This document shows, in pieces, positions 5,359 through 5,488 of a stretch of 5,488 bases of DNA. The notes below the pieces were generated by a model. The model was not told the DNA's origin. It did no database searches and saw only the letters and a program-made list of their open reading frames with translations. Origin of the DNA: Ruminiclostridium sp. (GTDB lineage Bacteria; Bacillota; Clostridia; Oscillospirales; Oscillospiraceae); contig JABUSR010000013.1 of assembly GCA_021442645.1 (NCBI GenBank), forward strand, positions 1 through 5,488. The letters are read 5' to 3'. Position 1 is the first letter of the stretch. The number at the start of each line of letters is the position of its first letter. A program made the translations under genes and the position numbers.

Positions 5359-5424
5359 TTTGGCCCGGAGTGGAGCAGCATCTGCGCTGCTGCGTGCCCG
5401 CTTCGGGGAAAAGGCCAAATTTTT
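5359..5424 (+). other. Second foldable block, ending in a U-run, upstream of the right-edge promoter
   Basis: TTTGGCC (5359-5365) can pair with GGCCAAA (5413-5419), enclosing AGCAGC (5374-5379) with GCTGCT (5386-5391) and CCCG (5397-5400) with CGGG (5404-5407). TTTTT (5420-5424) follows on the plus strand. The shape is that of a branched RNA ending like a terminator, but no gene reads into it and the only promoter-like sequence before it is weak. It may be an RNA, a remnant of a lost gene's 3' end, or chance. Confidence 0.25.
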
Positions 5425-5446
5425 AAAGAAATCTCAGAAAAAAGGG

Positions 5447-5475
5447 TTGACATTTGAGGGGGTCGGTGGTAATAT
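5447..5475 (+). promoter_or_regulatory. Strong predicted promoter reading out of the right edge
   Basis: A consensus TTGACA (5447-5452), a 17-base spacer and TAATAT (5470-5475) lie on the plus strand, with an A-rich stretch just upstream (5435-5443). The transcript would start near 5482, so its gene is beyond the window. This makes 5202-5488 a divergent intergenic region. Confidence 0.75.
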
Positions 5476-5488
5476 AACAAAGCTGTCG

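Noticed and set aside
5271..5480. 69-codon minus-strand frame at the right edge
   Set aside because: No ribosome binding site, it runs through the SLH promoter, and it has no recognisable features.
1..5488. CRISPR array, insertion sequence, tRNA or defence system
   Set aside because: No regularly spaced repeats, no transposase-like frame, no cloverleaf and no nuclease or toxin-like gene seen; all confident genes are housekeeping or envelope genes.

Overview
This window looks like chromosomal core DNA from a GC-rich, Gram-positive member of the Clostridia. The guess is Oscillospiraceae or Flavonifractor-like, inferred and not proven. The evidence is a high-GC genome with strong AGGAGG-type ribosome binding sites, TTGACA/TATAAT-type promoters, a PrsA-like parvulin lipoprotein, an S-layer-homology (SLH) secreted protein, and the Firmicutes gene order prs-pth-mfd. 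No mobile element, CRISPR array, tRNA, rRNA or defence gene is visible.

Layout. The left part (about 1-2355, minus strand) reads prs (ribose-phosphate diphosphokinase), then pth (peptidyl-tRNA hydrolase), then the first 230 codons of mfd (transcription-repair coupling factor), which runs off the left edge. A clear intrinsic-terminator-type hairpin sits between prs and pth, and pth and mfd are only 24 bases apart. The prs promoter (extended -10) is at about 2431-2459, and its leader carries a very GC-rich hairpin. On the other side of a 301-base divergent intergenic region, a TTGCCA-17-TAAAAT promoter drives a plus-strand gene (2657-3907) for a secreted parvulin-type peptidyl-prolyl isomerase lipoprotein. 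That gene ends at a good terminator.

The middle intergenic region (3908-4184) lies between convergent genes. It holds a terminator for each, and between them a stretch that can fold into two hairpins closed by an imperfect outer stem and is partly bracketed by a 9-base direct repeat. The right part is a minus-strand gene (4185-5201) for a secreted SLH-domain protein with a C-terminal part I do not recognise. It has its own near-consensus promoter. The right edge (5202-5488) is a divergent intergenic region with a second foldable block and a strong outward-facing promoter for a plus-strand gene beyond the window.

How the genes work together. prs, pth and mfd are housekeeping genes for PRPP supply, recycling of peptidyl-tRNA, and rescue and repair at stalled RNA polymerase; they share a locus rather than a pathway. 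The parvulin lipoprotein and the SLH protein both act outside the membrane, one probably folding exported proteins and the other anchored to the cell wall. No link between them is shown beyond adjacency. I found no convincing new multi-gene system. The most interesting leftovers are the structured intergenic blocks, the terminator inside the prs-pth unit, and the orphan C-terminal domain of the SLH protein.
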